Source: Litomosoides sigmodontis (Eukaryota; Nematoda; Chromadorea; Rhabditida; Onchocercidae). Taken from it: 64,000 nucleotides of DNA. The notes beneath the pieces are model-generated. The model was not told where the DNA came from and made no database searches. It saw only the letters and a program-made list of their open reading frames with translations. The stretch lies in assembly GCA_963070105.1 (NCBI GenBank), contig OY718803.1:21001-85000 (forward strand). Reading direction: 5' to 3'. The translations under genes and the position numbers were made by a program. Of the stretch, positions 10,127 to 40,691 are shown piece by piece; position 1 is the first letter of the stretch, and each line of letters opens with the position of its first letter.

Positions 10127-13100
10127 ATGGCTGTTGGCAGTAATGTCTTGTCTGAATGTAAGCGAAAAATAGGAAGAAAGAGTAAAAAACAGTGCAAGAA
10201 GTTTCGTCGAGCCGCATATAATTCCCATAGAAAGGTTAGTATTTTTTTGCTTCTTTGTGAACATAGATATTACCGACTTCCTTCTCTCTCTTTTTCTTCC
10301 ATCTGTTTGATTTTCTTTCAATTCATTTCAGGTTGAAGACATTGTCATGAAAGAGAAAAATCCCATAGATTGCCAGAACGAAGGTATTATAGAAATGGTA
10401 CGGACCACCAAAAGGCGGGCCAAGAAACGTAGAAAGAAAAGTGTAAGTGTGTTTGTGCTAGTATTTCAAAATGAAATTTAATTAAATCCTTGAAGGTGGA
10501 GGAATCTGACGCATGATATATATATGTGTGTGTTGGCCAGTGATGCCATTTAGCACATTCATCGTTTGTGGTCCATTTATGTTTCATGTGTCTCATTTTA
10601 TCTTACGTCACAACTAATGCGATTGTTCGATTATGTTTGGTAGTGTTGCAGTAGGGCTCATACTTGCCTTTTATTGTTATGGCAATTAGAGAAATTTCTA
10701 GTTGGGTTTCTTTTTCAGGTGCAACAACTACGAAGAGAAAAACTAATAAGAGGCATTAATGAGGATGACACCGAGATCCACCGCTATGAGCGAATTCTTG
10801 GTTATAATAAGCGGAAAAGTAAAAACATGCCGAAAATATTCCGCACCGAAGGGCTTGATTGTTTGTGTTTCACTATGCATTGCAAATATAACCTCCTTTT
10901 CTTTTTTTGATTTGAATTTAAGATTAATTTTTGATTATATCCAAATATTGATTTGAAATTCTATCAACAATTTATTGCTCTAGATCTTCTTGAGATATGC
11001 GACTCGAAATCGTCGCAGCATAGCGATGTTGATAAAGACAGTGGTGGTTCTGACATATGTGACCGTGAAACGATGAGCAGTGAGAGAGACGAAAGCGGGA
11101 GTGGAAATAGTTCTTTGGTGACGCATGTTTCGAAAAAAAACTGCAAAATATCTCTAAAAGTTAGTGTTTTGGTGAAGTGTGAATGATTGTATCGTGCTAT
11201 ATCCTTTCTTGGTATCCGTCATCACAGTTGATTCTGCAAAATATTCCAATGACTAATTGTTTTTAGAATCAGAAGGATGGTTCTGTTGAAATGAGCGAGA
11301 GCAGACAGCATGAAAGAGGTGTCGATATGAGCTTGGAAGAAGATATTTACGGTCGTTTAATTAATAAAGAAACAGGAGAATTTCTGCCTTCAAAATCATG
11401 TGCGAAAGAGATGCTCAATGAATTAGAACAGAAAGCTGGCCTGCTAGAGACCGAAGAGCATTTGAGATTAAAAAAATCTTTAAGGGGCCTCATCAATCGA
11501 TTGAACGAGCGTACTTTGGTGGGTGCTGTGAAAATATTCTCCGATATATTTGCCAGCAAAGGACATAATGGTAAAATTTCATCGCCGTTAATTGATTTTT
11601 TCTTTTTCTGTTAATTATAAATTTTTTTCGATGTGATTTTTTCATAATTCACAGTTGCAGAAGTGAAACAATTGCTTTTTTTGGAAATTACGAACAGTGT
11701 CGACGTAAGTTATCGCTTGCCAGATCGGCTTATCATTGAATATGCAGTATTTATTGCTCTTATTCATGCGACAGTTTCTGCGGAACTTTGTAAGTGTTTA
11801 TGCGAATTTTACCAATTAGACCTCTCTTTGGTATTCCTAGCACAGTTTATAAAAATAGCTCCTACCTTTAAGGCGATGATTAGTAAAGGAAGGAACGGGA
11901 CTTCACTTGTTACTTTTCTCCACATTTTCTAAGATATAGGATTTTCAGTGCATCTTTTTCAGCAGCGCATTTTATCGAAAATTTTATTGTAAAACTGTTG
12001 GAAACAGTCGCTGCATTGCCAGAGGGCAAATCCCTTGAAAACTTTTGCGTTTTACTTGCCGAGTTATACAACTTCAAGGTGCTGTTTTATTACTATATGA
12101 ACACATTTGCTTTAAATTTATGGGTTTTTTTGCTATATTTCGTCTGAAATATGTTGTATTTAAAAGTTGCATTACTTAATTTCCACCGTTGTAGGTCATC
12201 AAAGTCGTGATGATTACCGAAATTATGCAGTGCTTGTGTGAGCAGGTCAACGATAAGTGTCTTGCTTGTTTCAAAACTCTTTTAGGCTGTAAGTTTGCTC
12301 GCATTTTCGAAAGCAGTTAAATTTTTTCATATGGATTTTTTTTTGATTTTCTCCTCATTGTGAATTTAATCTGCATACTTCGGTTCCTGCTTCCAAGCTT
12401 TATTTTTCTCACTTTAAATTTAGTAATATCTTTATGCTAAGAAGTTAAATATTTGTGTTAGCTTGATTTTTTACTGTCTTTTACCACAGATTGTGGCAAC
12501 ACTATGAAGAGCAGGGATTTGGATGTTTTACAGAAAGCTATAAAAGAAACGCAGTTATTCTTCTCACAATCGTTACAAACACCTTCCAGAATGTAAAGTA
12601 CTTCGATCATTTGTTGACCTTATTTAGATAAAAATCTCATACTCATGAGATTCACAGATTTTAGTTTATCTTAAAATTTATGAGTAACTGAGTAACTCTC
12701 CATCTTTGAAGACATCACCTGCGATACATAGTGGATGAGATCATTGCGATAAAGAATACCAATATTCGTAAATTTACGGATGTCATAGATTCTACAATGC
12801 ACACCCATTACGTGAATATCTTCCGTGGATTAACGAAAAGTATGTTGCATTATTTCGTTTACCGTTAGAGCTTCCAGTTGTTAAATTATAGGTGTGTTGT
12901 CACGCACTTGCGACTTTTACTTACTGTGTCTTCATTCATCATCATTGACTCGTTAGGTATTTCGCAATGATTTATAATTATTAGTAGTAATGAACTGCAT
13001 GTGTGCGTTTTTCATTATTAAATTAGAGCATTAAAGTCAAGTATCATCTGATGCTTAACTTTGATGCTCTATTTTACTAGATATAAGTTTTTGGTGTGAA

Positions 13101-14457
13101 GGCATGAAAGCAAATGAAATTGAGACAGTGAAAAAATTCTATCTGTAGTGCGAACTGGTCGAATTATTTGTGTTCTTGAGTTGGAAGGCTGTTAATTCTC
13201 TAATTTCAAGTTATTCTCGTTGTAGAATTGAACAGAGAGAAAGAGTTGCCGATGAGTGTGGATGACATAGTACATATAAGCGATCGTGGACGTTGGTGGA
13301 TTGTTGGTTCAGCTTGGTCCTCGACTGCATCTGTGTTGAAAACCAAAACCGATTCCAAATTCGTTGAACAAACCTTGAAATTCAGTGCACCTTTACTGCA
13401 AATTGCGAGAAAAGCTAAAATGAACACAGCGATCAGGCGTGATATCTTTTGCACCATCATGTCTTCTACAGTAAACCATTACTTCCATCTGTCAGCTATT
13501 GATTGGTTTATCATTGAATTCCAATTGCATTCCTATCTATTGTAAACTAAACTCTTATTTCTAACGTTTAAATTACCCAAATTCATTGTAAATTATTTCA
13601 ATTTTAGGATGAAATGGACGCATTTGAAAAATTGTTAAAACTTTCCTTCAAAGGACAACAAGAGAGAGAAATAGTGCACATCTGTGTTCATTGTGCGTTG
13701 CGGGAAGCTAGTTATAATGCTTTTTATGCTGCTGTTATCGATCGTTTGTGCTGCTATCATAAACGTTTCAAGGTATTGCTTGAGTGTTAGGGTTTCCATT
13801 CATTATAATGGATGCACAGTGATACAGTCTTGTTTGTCAAACCTTTTTCTTAAAAAAAAAAACTGAGGTAATGTTGTAATTTGAAGCATTTTCCATTCAA
13901 AGATTGTATTCAGTTTGATCAGTATTAAGGTCAGTATAAAAGTAAAGGACTGATCAGTATAAACAATTTAGCTTACAGTAATGAAAAAGTTTTTAGCGTT
14001 CCGTAAATTTTTCTTGTGTTTACGTAGAACTTTTCAGACTGTTTGATGCGGAGCAAAAAAATTTAAGTAACGGTTGCGCATTGAAGTATTATAATACTTC
14101 TTGTCCCGCATTAAAGAATTATAATAAACTTTTTTATAGCAGATATTTAGTTTCATAAAACAATTTAAAGTTTATGATGAACTTATGCTTAAGATTTCGA
14201 ATTATTTGAAGCATCACAGATTGAATTGAGAGTTTTTTTAGCTCACCACACAATATGCATTGTGGGACCGAATCAAAGCTTTACCACAGATAAGTAAATT
14301 GCAACGCCAAAACCTAGCATTGCTTACTGTTGATCTATTGATAAAGCGATCTGTTGGAATTACTTTACTAAAGGTGATTTTTGTTTTTATTATTATCAGC
14401 AATTAAGTGCCGTTTTTCAGTGATCTTGACATATTACGAATGTTGTAGGAATAAATT

Positions 14458-14518
<61 letters not shown>

Positions 14519-15103
14519 GGACATTTCTCCGTTTTATCTACCAACAGAACATTTTATTAAAAAACGGAGAAAGTATCACGGTGTTGGAGATGGAGTTGTG
14601 ATAACTGGTAAAATAAATGTTCAAATCCATAATCATCCATGAGTGGTGATACAGTAATAATAATTGACGTAGAATTGTATGATAGCTTAGCGTTACTCAG
14701 TCTATTATATTGATGGAACTTGAAAAGTGTGGACTGACGATGGACTTTCCAAAACAAATAACTTGTTGCACTTTCTTACATAGTTCTATAGTATTTAGGA
14801 AATGGGAAAACAGAATTCAGATATTGTTTTCTTCAGATAATTGAATTTGGTTCAATCGATAAAATGACAGCTCATTTTGTGGGAAGCATCTTAACCGATC
14901 TGCTGATTCGAAGTACACAGCAGTCACTGTTGGATATATTCCGAAATGTGGTCAATTCACCGCAGCACAAGTGTTTTGCGGAAGGACTTCAAGTTTTTAT
15001 CCATATGGCGTTAAAAAAGTCTGAAAAGAACAGTGATAACAAATTACTTTTGTCAAAAATTAGGTTTATTGAGAATCTTTGGGATAGTAACCCTCTTTTA
15101 TGA
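10127..15103 (+). CDS. NOM1: NOM1/Sgd1-like nucleolar MIF4G-MA3 domain protein
   Basis: Ribosome-biogenesis factor of the nucleolus. In yeast (Sgd1) and human (NOM1) this family is needed for 18S rRNA maturation and binds the DEAD-box helicase eIF4A3/Fal1. Exons: 10127-10234, 10332-10442, 10719-10860, 10984-11159, 11267-11570, 11655-11789, 11963-12078, 12195-12288, 12490-12592, 12712-12839, 13226-13470, 13608-13772, 14242-14373 and 14837-15103. All phases agree and give 741 residues. The first ATG after an in-frame stop (10076-10078) was taken as start. The N-terminal ~180 residues are Lys/Arg-rich then acidic/Ser-rich and include the family motif RYERILGYNKRK and later GLDYLLE. LEEDIYGRL starts the conserved core at about residue 205. 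MIF4G covers about 240-470 (ALKNN-type IAIKNTNIRKF near 445). RGRWWIVGSAW precedes the MA3 domain (about 555-670). Intron 13 holds a long CA run. Very sure of family. Confidence 0.94.
13025..13070 (+). repeat. 22-bp inverted repeat (hairpin) in NOM1 intron 10
   Basis: Left arm 13025-13046 and right arm 13049-13070 are inverted copies separated by 2 nt. In the plus-strand transcript they give 19 Watson-Crick pairs, two G-U pairs and one mismatch. It lies in the intron between NOM1 exons ending at 12839 and starting at 13226. Function is unknown; a relic of a small inverted-repeat element is one option. Confidence 0.7.
14083..14100. repeat. perfect 18-bp palindrome in NOM1 intron 12
   Basis: gaagtattataatacttc equals its own reverse complement. 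The same intron repeats the neighbourhood imperfectly: cgcattgaagtattataat at about 14078 and cgcattaaagaattataat at about 14107. No function can be assigned. Confidence 0.7.
14460..14516. repeat. (CA)n microsatellite in NOM1 intron 13
   Basis: An uninterrupted CA run of about 28 units lies between NOM1 exons 13 (ends 14373) and 14 (starts 14837). Confidence 0.95.
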
Positions 15104-17099
15104 AAACTGTCTGATCGTTGGACCAGTTTATGTGTTGTTAAGCTTTCCGCTTACTGTCTGAGAATTAAAAATGGAAGTTGTTAATGTAAATTTGCTTTGT
15201 CCTCTTGCTCTTATTGAGAAACTGCTCCATTCGAATGTTAATCGTGAAGACGATAACGGTTCAAAACATCGATTTGCGCTTCTGAAAACCTGCTGTGATA
15301 TCGAGAGATCATTTGTAAGAGTAGTTGTTAAAAACGTAATAATTCATCTTTCTGTTGTAGTTGGCGCTGGTCTTTCGTGAGTCATTCTGTTAGAAGGGTT
15401 GTAATCGGTGATTTTTGTCGTATTGTTCTACCTCCACTGCTGTTATCATAAATAGTTCGTTCTCGCGCTAAAGTGGACAGTTTATTTTCACTTCATTTCG
15501 AAGTGCATGTTGTGAAATCCATATCGAGAAGGATGGAGGTCGTCTGCGGTCGTGGAGTTGTGGGGACATTGCAGAGGGCTCAGTCTGCTGCAGCAAATTG
15601 AATGAAAAAATGAACTGTACTTCTCGAAGCTGCATTTGAGGAGTTGACCGACCCATTTGGGAAGTTTGAGCAGGTGAAGTATGGAAGACAATCAGTTTTG
15701 ATTGATATAAGCTAGTCCTCGTGTCGTCCGGTGACAATAGAGAGTGGAGTGTGATTTGGGACAAAATCGTTGGGAGTGTTTTGCTGTAGTGATGGTTTTG
15801 AAATGAAGTCAGTAAATTAATTATGCTCCAAATGGAGTAACGTAAGAAAGTGGGAAGTTGCAGGAAACTTGAATGAATGATTGGAGACTCATTTGTGCTG
15901 GTTTCCTGGTCATCACGGTTTAGTTCATACATACGTTCAGTGACCTTCACACAGTGTTTAGCAAAGAATGGAAGAGAGAAGAAACTTCCCTGCCTCTTGC
16001 AGTCCTTGTAATGTAAATAAACCAAACCTTCTTTTATCTCTCCCACGCAATCTTTTCATCGCCCGTGCCGTTTATTGTGGTTTTTCCATCATTATTTCGA
16101 CGTTTTTGGAGCAGATAAACTTGGTGGTATTGGTTTTTCTACTGGTAGTGACGGGTTGTACGGCTGAAAGTTATCCGAACTGTATGCTGCATAGACGGTG
16201 GACTATTAACTGTTCCGTTCGGAAGATGCAATTTGTGGAGGGTGAAAAAAGCGGTGGCTGGCTGGAGGGAGGGAGCTGACAGTTCGACGAGCGAAAGCTG
16301 CCCGATGTCGACGATCATCGCTTCACTGTCTTCCGCGCCTACCCAGCTTTCCTCCAAAACTGCTAGCTTTGCGCTGGGAAGCACAGAAGTATCGGGAAAA
16401 CGTCGCTCCGGAAGCATAAGATATGGCCCACTTAGCACCAGTGGTTCCGGTTACACTGAACGGAAGATCGTTGCATCTCTGAAATGTTGCGTGAAGTGCC
16501 AAGCAATTACAGAACGCCAAGATTCTCCACGAAATGAACTGTCGTTTTGATAACTTCTCTGAGATAACCGACCGATCTCTTCTTCCTGCTTTCAAATCTT
16601 CACCGCTCCCCATCCGTTCAACTATAGCTCCTGAATTACGATACTTGGATGATAGTTTTCTGGAATAAGTCTGCAGTTGTTTCGCTGAGGTTGTCATTGG
16701 CAACCTGTAAGGTGTCTGCTCTCCACCAACACCTCTCCCAAATTCCACCCACGCCACATCCCTACGGTGGTAGGTAGCATTAACGCGTCCGAATTCCGAA
16801 CTTCCTTTTCCGCTGAAGCTACTGAAATGCAAGTTCCGATGAGGTAACGTCATTTGCATATGCAAGTACTCCGCTTCTCCTGCATCTTTTCAATTATTTC
16901 CCCAGTTTCGAATGTCTTTCCATAATGATTAATGGTTGAAAGAGTACGGTGGTCAGTTGTTGGCGACAATTGAGGCCCACTTTTCCCTTGACTCCTAACC
17001 GAGGGTTGGCATCAATGGGCGGCGGCACAAGGAAATGTCATTTCCCAAGAAGGCGCAATTTCCTCCGATTCTTAAAGCCGAAGCTATTGCATGTATGCG

Positions 17100-17142
17100 T
17101 GCGCGTACGTGCGTGCGTGCGTGCGTGTGTGTGTGTGTGTGT
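17100..17142. repeat. (GTGC)n/(GT)n microsatellite
   Basis: A compound run of gtgc units passing into gt units, in the NOM1-dapk intergenic stretch. Confidence 0.9.
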
Positions 17143-17850
17143 GATGATACGATGTGAGTGCGAGCAGCGTGAGAGGAAGTGGAAGTGTCATCGCCGCCGT
17201 GATACTGATGGTGGATGGCGGTGGCGGTAAGAAGAGTGTGATTTGCTACGTTGGTAGGCTCAGACTTAGCTGCCACTTGGCCATCCATCCACTCTCAGAT
17301 GCCATGCCACACTTCTTCGTTGCTTCCCATCTGTTGCAGCCGCCGCTTCCGTACTATCAAAATATTTCTCATTGCCATCATTTGCAGTTGCGGTTGCCAA
17401 CATTGCTGCGTACTTGTCAAGCATTAATTGAAATGACTTTTAGTCGGCGTGAAACAATATTGGCGTGAAAGTGTATCCAGGGGCAATTGACAGGTGGTGC
17501 GAGACGCGAGGATACTCTATGTCCTTCTCCCATCAGTTCCTTTGCACTTCTCAAATTTCCGAGGGGATGATGGTGATTGGAGGGAGGGAGGGCTGGGCTG
17601 ATCTCACTCCATTCCAGGGTCTGTAGTGGTGGTAAATCGGGTTAGACTGAATTTATTCTCGAAATTTGGGCGCTTCATGGAGCGCTATTGGTGACGGACG
17701 GAGTCAATGATGGTTTTCGGAGACGGATGACTGCGATTGCAGAAATTAGTAGCAACTGGTTCTGTTTTGAAAATAGGGCCAACAAACAAGTGATTGCCGG
17801 GTCGGCGCAATGGTAAACTTACAAAATTATTCACTGCACACTCTGCTCTC

Positions 17851-17852
<2 letters not shown>

Positions 17853-17883
<31 letters not shown>
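17853..17883. repeat. (CA)n microsatellite
   Basis: About 15 CA units in the NOM1-dapk intergenic stretch, followed by alternating purine-pyrimidine sequence (tatatacatgtatgtgcgtacatac) to about 17940. Confidence 0.9.
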
Positions 17884-17885
<2 letters not shown>

Positions 17886-18254
17886 ATTACATATGTGACA
17901 CGTGTATAGTATATATACATGTATGTGCGTACATACATACCATATGCACGACATGCAGTGTGACACACTTAGAAGCAAACCGCCGAGTTACTTTCGCTTT
18001 TCCTGCTTGGTTCGGAGAAGAAGCGGAGGGAAGCCTTCCTTGTGTGTGCCTCAACACCCACTTCACTTTCACGTACACTTGCGCGCTTTGCCATTCCCAG
18101 CTGCTGCGTTGTGTCCACCCTTCTCTGTGATGGACCCTGTCAGGAATGATGATGTCACACGTACACTTCCTTCTACCGCAACATGACAGCAGGAAGTTCA
18201 CTGAGAGAAATCCCTCCTCCTCGTCCGATCCGATGAGCATTGCCTTTAGAAGTG

Positions 18255-18281
18255 CTCTCTCTCTCTCTCTCTCTCTCTCTC
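18255..18281. repeat. (CT)n microsatellite
   Basis: About 13 CT units in the NOM1-dapk intergenic stretch. Confidence 0.9.
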
Positions 18282-18452
18282 AATATTTCATTTCCACCGT
18301 GCACAGTGAACCGAATGCGTCGTCTCTCGAAAAAATTGCCAGAAACATTCTCACCTTTCCCCCCAACACTTCGCTTTTCAGTAGCGCGCTGGTTCGTGCG
18401 CGATTGCGATCGCGATGGAAGGGATGGCTGGAGAAGGCTGCTGGCTGGCAGT

Positions 18453-18480
18453 TGGACCGGAACGGACCGGACCGGACCGT
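18453..18480. repeat. GGACC/GGAAC pentamer cluster
   Basis: Five consecutive GGAC(C)/GGAAC(G) pentamers. The same kind of unit forms a purer array at 19603-19633. Confidence 0.7.
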
Positions 18481-19223
18481 TCCTAATGTTCACTTTGTGA
18501 CCTCGCAGATTAGAGCGGATGCTATCATCGTTCTGCAAGCTATCACTCCCATTTCTCATTTCTCGGCAAAACCTCTACGACGACCGCAAACTGAGCGCAA
18601 CGCAGCTATCTTCTCCTTCTCTCGGCTTCAACTCATTTCATTTCAATCTACCGTTCCCTTCTCCTTAAAAGTGTTCTTTCCACGTCTACGAAACTTACCG
18701 AAGAAGTTCTTATAAAAGCGATAGATTAAATTAACTGTGGACCTGTGCCACCCACCACTAATAATAATAAAGTGATGTGACAGCTGCATAGGGCGATAGC
18801 TGCTAATCAATTATCATTCTGTTCCTTACGGGTGACGTCAGTTACAGCACATTTCGACGCTTTCTGTCCGTTTAGTTGCCGGCAACTTACTTCACTGTCT
18901 CCTGCCTCTCCGACTGGGATAAGTGCTGCACCCACCACCGTTTCAAGACTGCACTTCGGTCACTTATTTATTTCGCGGTTCCTTATACTGCTCCAAATGC
19001 ATGTTGCAATCAGTGTATGTTCATTGCCTGACTGGTGGCGCGTGTAGGAGAGCAGAGATGCGTCACATACGAAGGGTCGCGTCACATACGTGTAGCATCA
19101 TCGCCATCATGATTGTATTGTTAGTGTTGTGATTTGGTCGGAGTTTCTGATGAAGCAAATCGATAGGACATCGAATTAGCTGTGAAGTTTACTATAAATC
19201 ACCAGCAAAGTGTTCTTTGTGTG

Positions 19224-19254
19224 GAGAGACAGAGAGACAGAGAGAGAGAGAGAG
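19224..19254. repeat. (GA)n microsatellite
   Basis: Interrupted GA run (agac interruptions) in the NOM1-dapk intergenic stretch. Confidence 0.85.
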
Positions 19255-19602
19255 GAAAAAAAGAAAAGTTTGGTGAATATCATCATATCAGTTTGTTGAG
19301 AGCAAGCAACCGGGCGGAAAAACACTTCTCTTTCGGAAAGAGTACGTGTGACGATGTAATAAGGCGTTGCATCGAAGTGCAGCGCAGTGAAGTGAAGTGC
19401 AATGGCTAACCAGCCGCCTCACCCACTGTTAAATTGATCAGGTCCTTTGATCGAATTAAGCTGATTGATTTCGCTACAACTCTGATGACATTTCCATAAT
19501 CTGTCCAAAGTGCTTACTTATATAATTGTCCTATCTATATCTGCCACTAGCACTTCTTTCGGCCTCCCTTTCTTCTTTCATCCTTCTCAACTGTTGCAGA
19601 GA

Positions 19603-19633
19603 CGGAACGGAACGGAACGGAACGGAACGGAAC
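19603..19633. repeat. (GGAAC)n pentanucleotide array
   Basis: About six tandem copies of the pentamer ggaac/cggaa. It lies about 3 kb upstream of the dapk start. A related degenerate cluster lies at 18453-18480. Confidence 0.9.
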
Positions 19634-20308
19634 GTCACTTCACTTCGTTGAAGTATTGCTCATCGATTTGTTCATTTATCTCATCGGTCTGTCTCTTCAT
19701 TCTCCTGCTCCTTCACCTTCCACTTTTCAGTACAGACGAGATCAGTTCCTTCCAACTTTGCGGTAATTTTCGCCCTTTATTCCACTCTTCCTTTGGCTTT
19801 TTGTATTTCCGCAACTGTGCGCTTCTTCATTCCACCTATCCCACGTCCATTTCTTTCTTTGGCTCTCTCCGTCATTTCATTCTCCTCCAAGTGGGTTCAT
19901 TCTAAGCCGTCCGATCGGTGAGCAGTTTGTTGGAGCACTCGTTCATTTCATATTCCACCTTTTTTTTTCCAACTGCCCATCTATGCATTATGGATCGTAG
20001 CTCACTTCTTCCTTCTTCATTATTTAAATTACACTGTCGATTCTACTACCATCAAATTCGGCCAAAAGTGAAAGCACAACTTTGTAACGTTTTCTGAGCT
20101 TTACGTCACAAATGTCCGCCCAGTGCGTCAAATTATTTCCGGAAGAGTAAGAGGCAAGTTAATCGTAAAGTCTGATGCAACCCATTTCTGCGGAAAGTAC
20201 TCACGCCTTTTGTTGTTTCTGTTTCCGCTTCCGTTTCCGTCTCTTTCAGGCCTAATCACTTTCAATGACACAATGACACGTGTCTGTATGTTTGTGTGTG
20301 TGGGTCTG

Positions 20309-20346
20309 TATATATATATATATATATAATGATGATGATGATGATG
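20309..20346. repeat. (TA)n followed by (GAT)n
   Basis: About ten TA units pass directly into about six GAT units. Confidence 0.9.
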
Positions 20347-21330
20347 ACAATGATTGCACATTTGCGATTCTTGAGTAATTGTGATTGTGACGGGAGAAAA
20401 AAGAGACCGACCGACCTATTCTTCCTTGCACAGTCGCTCTCGAATATCCTTCCTTACCTGCCTCGCCGTCTCCAGTTCCTCTGCTCTCATCCAGCACTCT
20501 TATCAGGAGGACTTCCTCTTCGTCCCTGTATTTCCTGCACTGTACGTGACGTGCCTTCCCGCACTGCATTTCTCTTTACTGCTTCCAGTTAAATAATCGC
20601 CTTTCACGGCATCCATTTTTTCTCAGCGGTGCGCCACACATATTCTGCTACAGGAAGACTGATTTCATGGAAAGGTGAGGGGACAGCGAGGTGCACAGTC
20701 TGAGCGACACTTTTGAACGGTGACCGCTTCTCCGTGCCAATGCTGCCACTTTTACGTGATTTATCTTTACAGTAGAAAAGTCGGTAAGCTCACTTAAATC
20801 GTGCCAGCTCTAGTCTTTTCGAAATTTTCACATTATTTCGGATCGCACCAATTCCGATCCTGCAAGGGAGGGAGACAAATAATAGTAGTAGTAGTGGTTG
20901 TTGACTTCATGCAAGATTTATGTGTCAACAGCGCTTCTGGTATATTCCACTGCCAACTTGTTCATTTGTGATTTTCCAACTTCCTGCAGGAAAATTTCTG
21001 AGAATTGCTTTTTACGTAAAGTGTTAAATGGGTTTTAACCACAATGACACTTGTTTGCGTGAAATATTTGGGTCTGGCCTGAAGGGAGGAATGTAAGGAA
21101 AGAGAGGACGGATGAGCATTGCTTTTCCCGTATCTTTCCAGTCTTTCCTACTTCTGTTTATGCTTATGTGTTCTGGTTTACATTGCGAAACTACTGCTAT
21201 TTACGTGTAATACTTGCGCAGGTGAATATGAGGCGATACTTATGTATCAATGCCGCCCACTGATCCTCATAGGCAAGTGCCACCTTCTTCCTTTTTGATT
21301 AATGTGTTCGACGTGATGATGTATTACTCT

Positions 21331-21340
21331 GTGTGTGCGT

Positions 21341-21375
<35 letters not shown>
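21331..21375. repeat. (GT)n microsatellite with GC interruptions
   Basis: GT run with gtgc interruptions, upstream of dapk. Confidence 0.9.
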
Positions 21376-22645
21376 GGTGTGGGTGAGTGGGTGGGTGTGT
21401 GAGTGGCAGTGAAATTGAATTGTTTAGGTAAGTGCAGGGACATTTTCAAAATGATGTTTCTGCTCCGTGCTTTTCTCCTCCGTCGACAAACATACACTTC
21501 ACCTAACCTCACTCTTACATTTCCAACTTCCAACAAATGACCACGTACAAGTAATATTTCATCAAAAATACATTAAGCGCCATTAATCCAACACCGGTCA
21601 AATTTATTGCAGCGGCTGTCACGTCTATTCACTCACCTACCACACACAAATCATACAGTTTGAATCAGTGCAATGACTATCACCTCAATTCAACTCTTTT
21701 TTGTTCTCCTAGTAGTAATTTCTCTCTTGTCCGTATGTCGTCACATCGGTCAATTTTAGTTTCAAAATATGCACTGAGCAGAACGTGGAACTGTTTAATC
21801 TGAAGAATGCGTAATTGCTAGCATGGTGGTTAGTGATATCGCCCGTTAAGTGTGTGTACACCAGGCGTACGAGATGAGCTCCTACTAATCATTCAGCCAG
21901 CCGGCTTGAGGAAGGTAAAAAGTAATGATGCACCCTTCCAGTCGGCCTGCGTTGATCGATTTTTAATAACGGCGTTTAAACACGTAGTTTTTGTTTCTGT
22001 TCCGTCTCATCGCGAAATGCTCATCGCGTTGTTGTTGTTCATTTTGTTCGTGGAAAAGATTCATTTTCCTTGTCTTCTCGGTTAGTAGTCTATCATTTGA
22101 ATTTTTTTCATCCGCGAGGAGACGGCTTGATAAAAGAGAGACAGGAGGGTAAGGATATGTCCGGTACAGTCGCCGAAGCTCGGGAATCTCTGTCCTGCAA
22201 GCAACCTGCCCCTTGTGATTGCTTTTGCTACGCAGCGCTTCTCCGATGTTTGGTGCAGCGGTCGTTGCTTCGTAAATGATGAATTTTCAGGTTTCAATGG
22301 AAGAAAGAACATTAGCGGTATAGATTGGTTTCTACCTTCCTCAAATGGTAATACCAGCGAAGATATTCCGGTACTTAAGAAACCTTTACATTACTGAAGA
22401 CGTCGCTGACTGGTATAGATCTCTCGGTACTGTTTTATTATACAGCTCGATGACAAGGTGAGGTTGGTGATGTATCGTGAGAAGCGCGAACAGTAGACAT
22501 GCTTCACGTCTGCTTTCAGTACTGAAAGTGTCACTGCAACAAGGAAATACTGGTTCTGACCAACAGTAATTGTTCTGTCGCGGCATTGTCAAGAAGTGGA
22601 CGAGAACCATTGCATCAATGTTATCAAAATTGTATAAGGGTAGAA

Positions 22646-40691
<18,046 letters not shown>

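Larger units (their letters stand above)
15104..22645. other. 7.5 kb between NOM1 and dapk without a supported gene
   Basis: No exon chain with consistent splicing and family motifs was found on either strand. The stretch is rich in simple repeats (listed separately) and GC-richer parts around 15950-16900 and 17000-18700. Open frames of 100-190 codons occur on both strands there (15468-16046 minus, 16323-16865 minus, 16233-16550 plus) but carry no recognisable domain. It should hold the NOM1 3' end and the dapk promoter and any 5' non-coding exons. Confidence 0.5.

Noticed and set aside
11706..11711. Good-looking donor (gtaagt) inside NOM1 exon 6
   Set aside because: Using it would remove the stretch coding LPDRLIIEYAVFIALIH, which fits the NOM1 MIF4G domain, and the frame continues openly to the donor at 11790.
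18146..18715. Plus-strand ORF of 189 codons
   Set aside because: It runs across a CT microsatellite (Leu-Ser repeats) and the GGACC cluster, with no domain and no splice partners.
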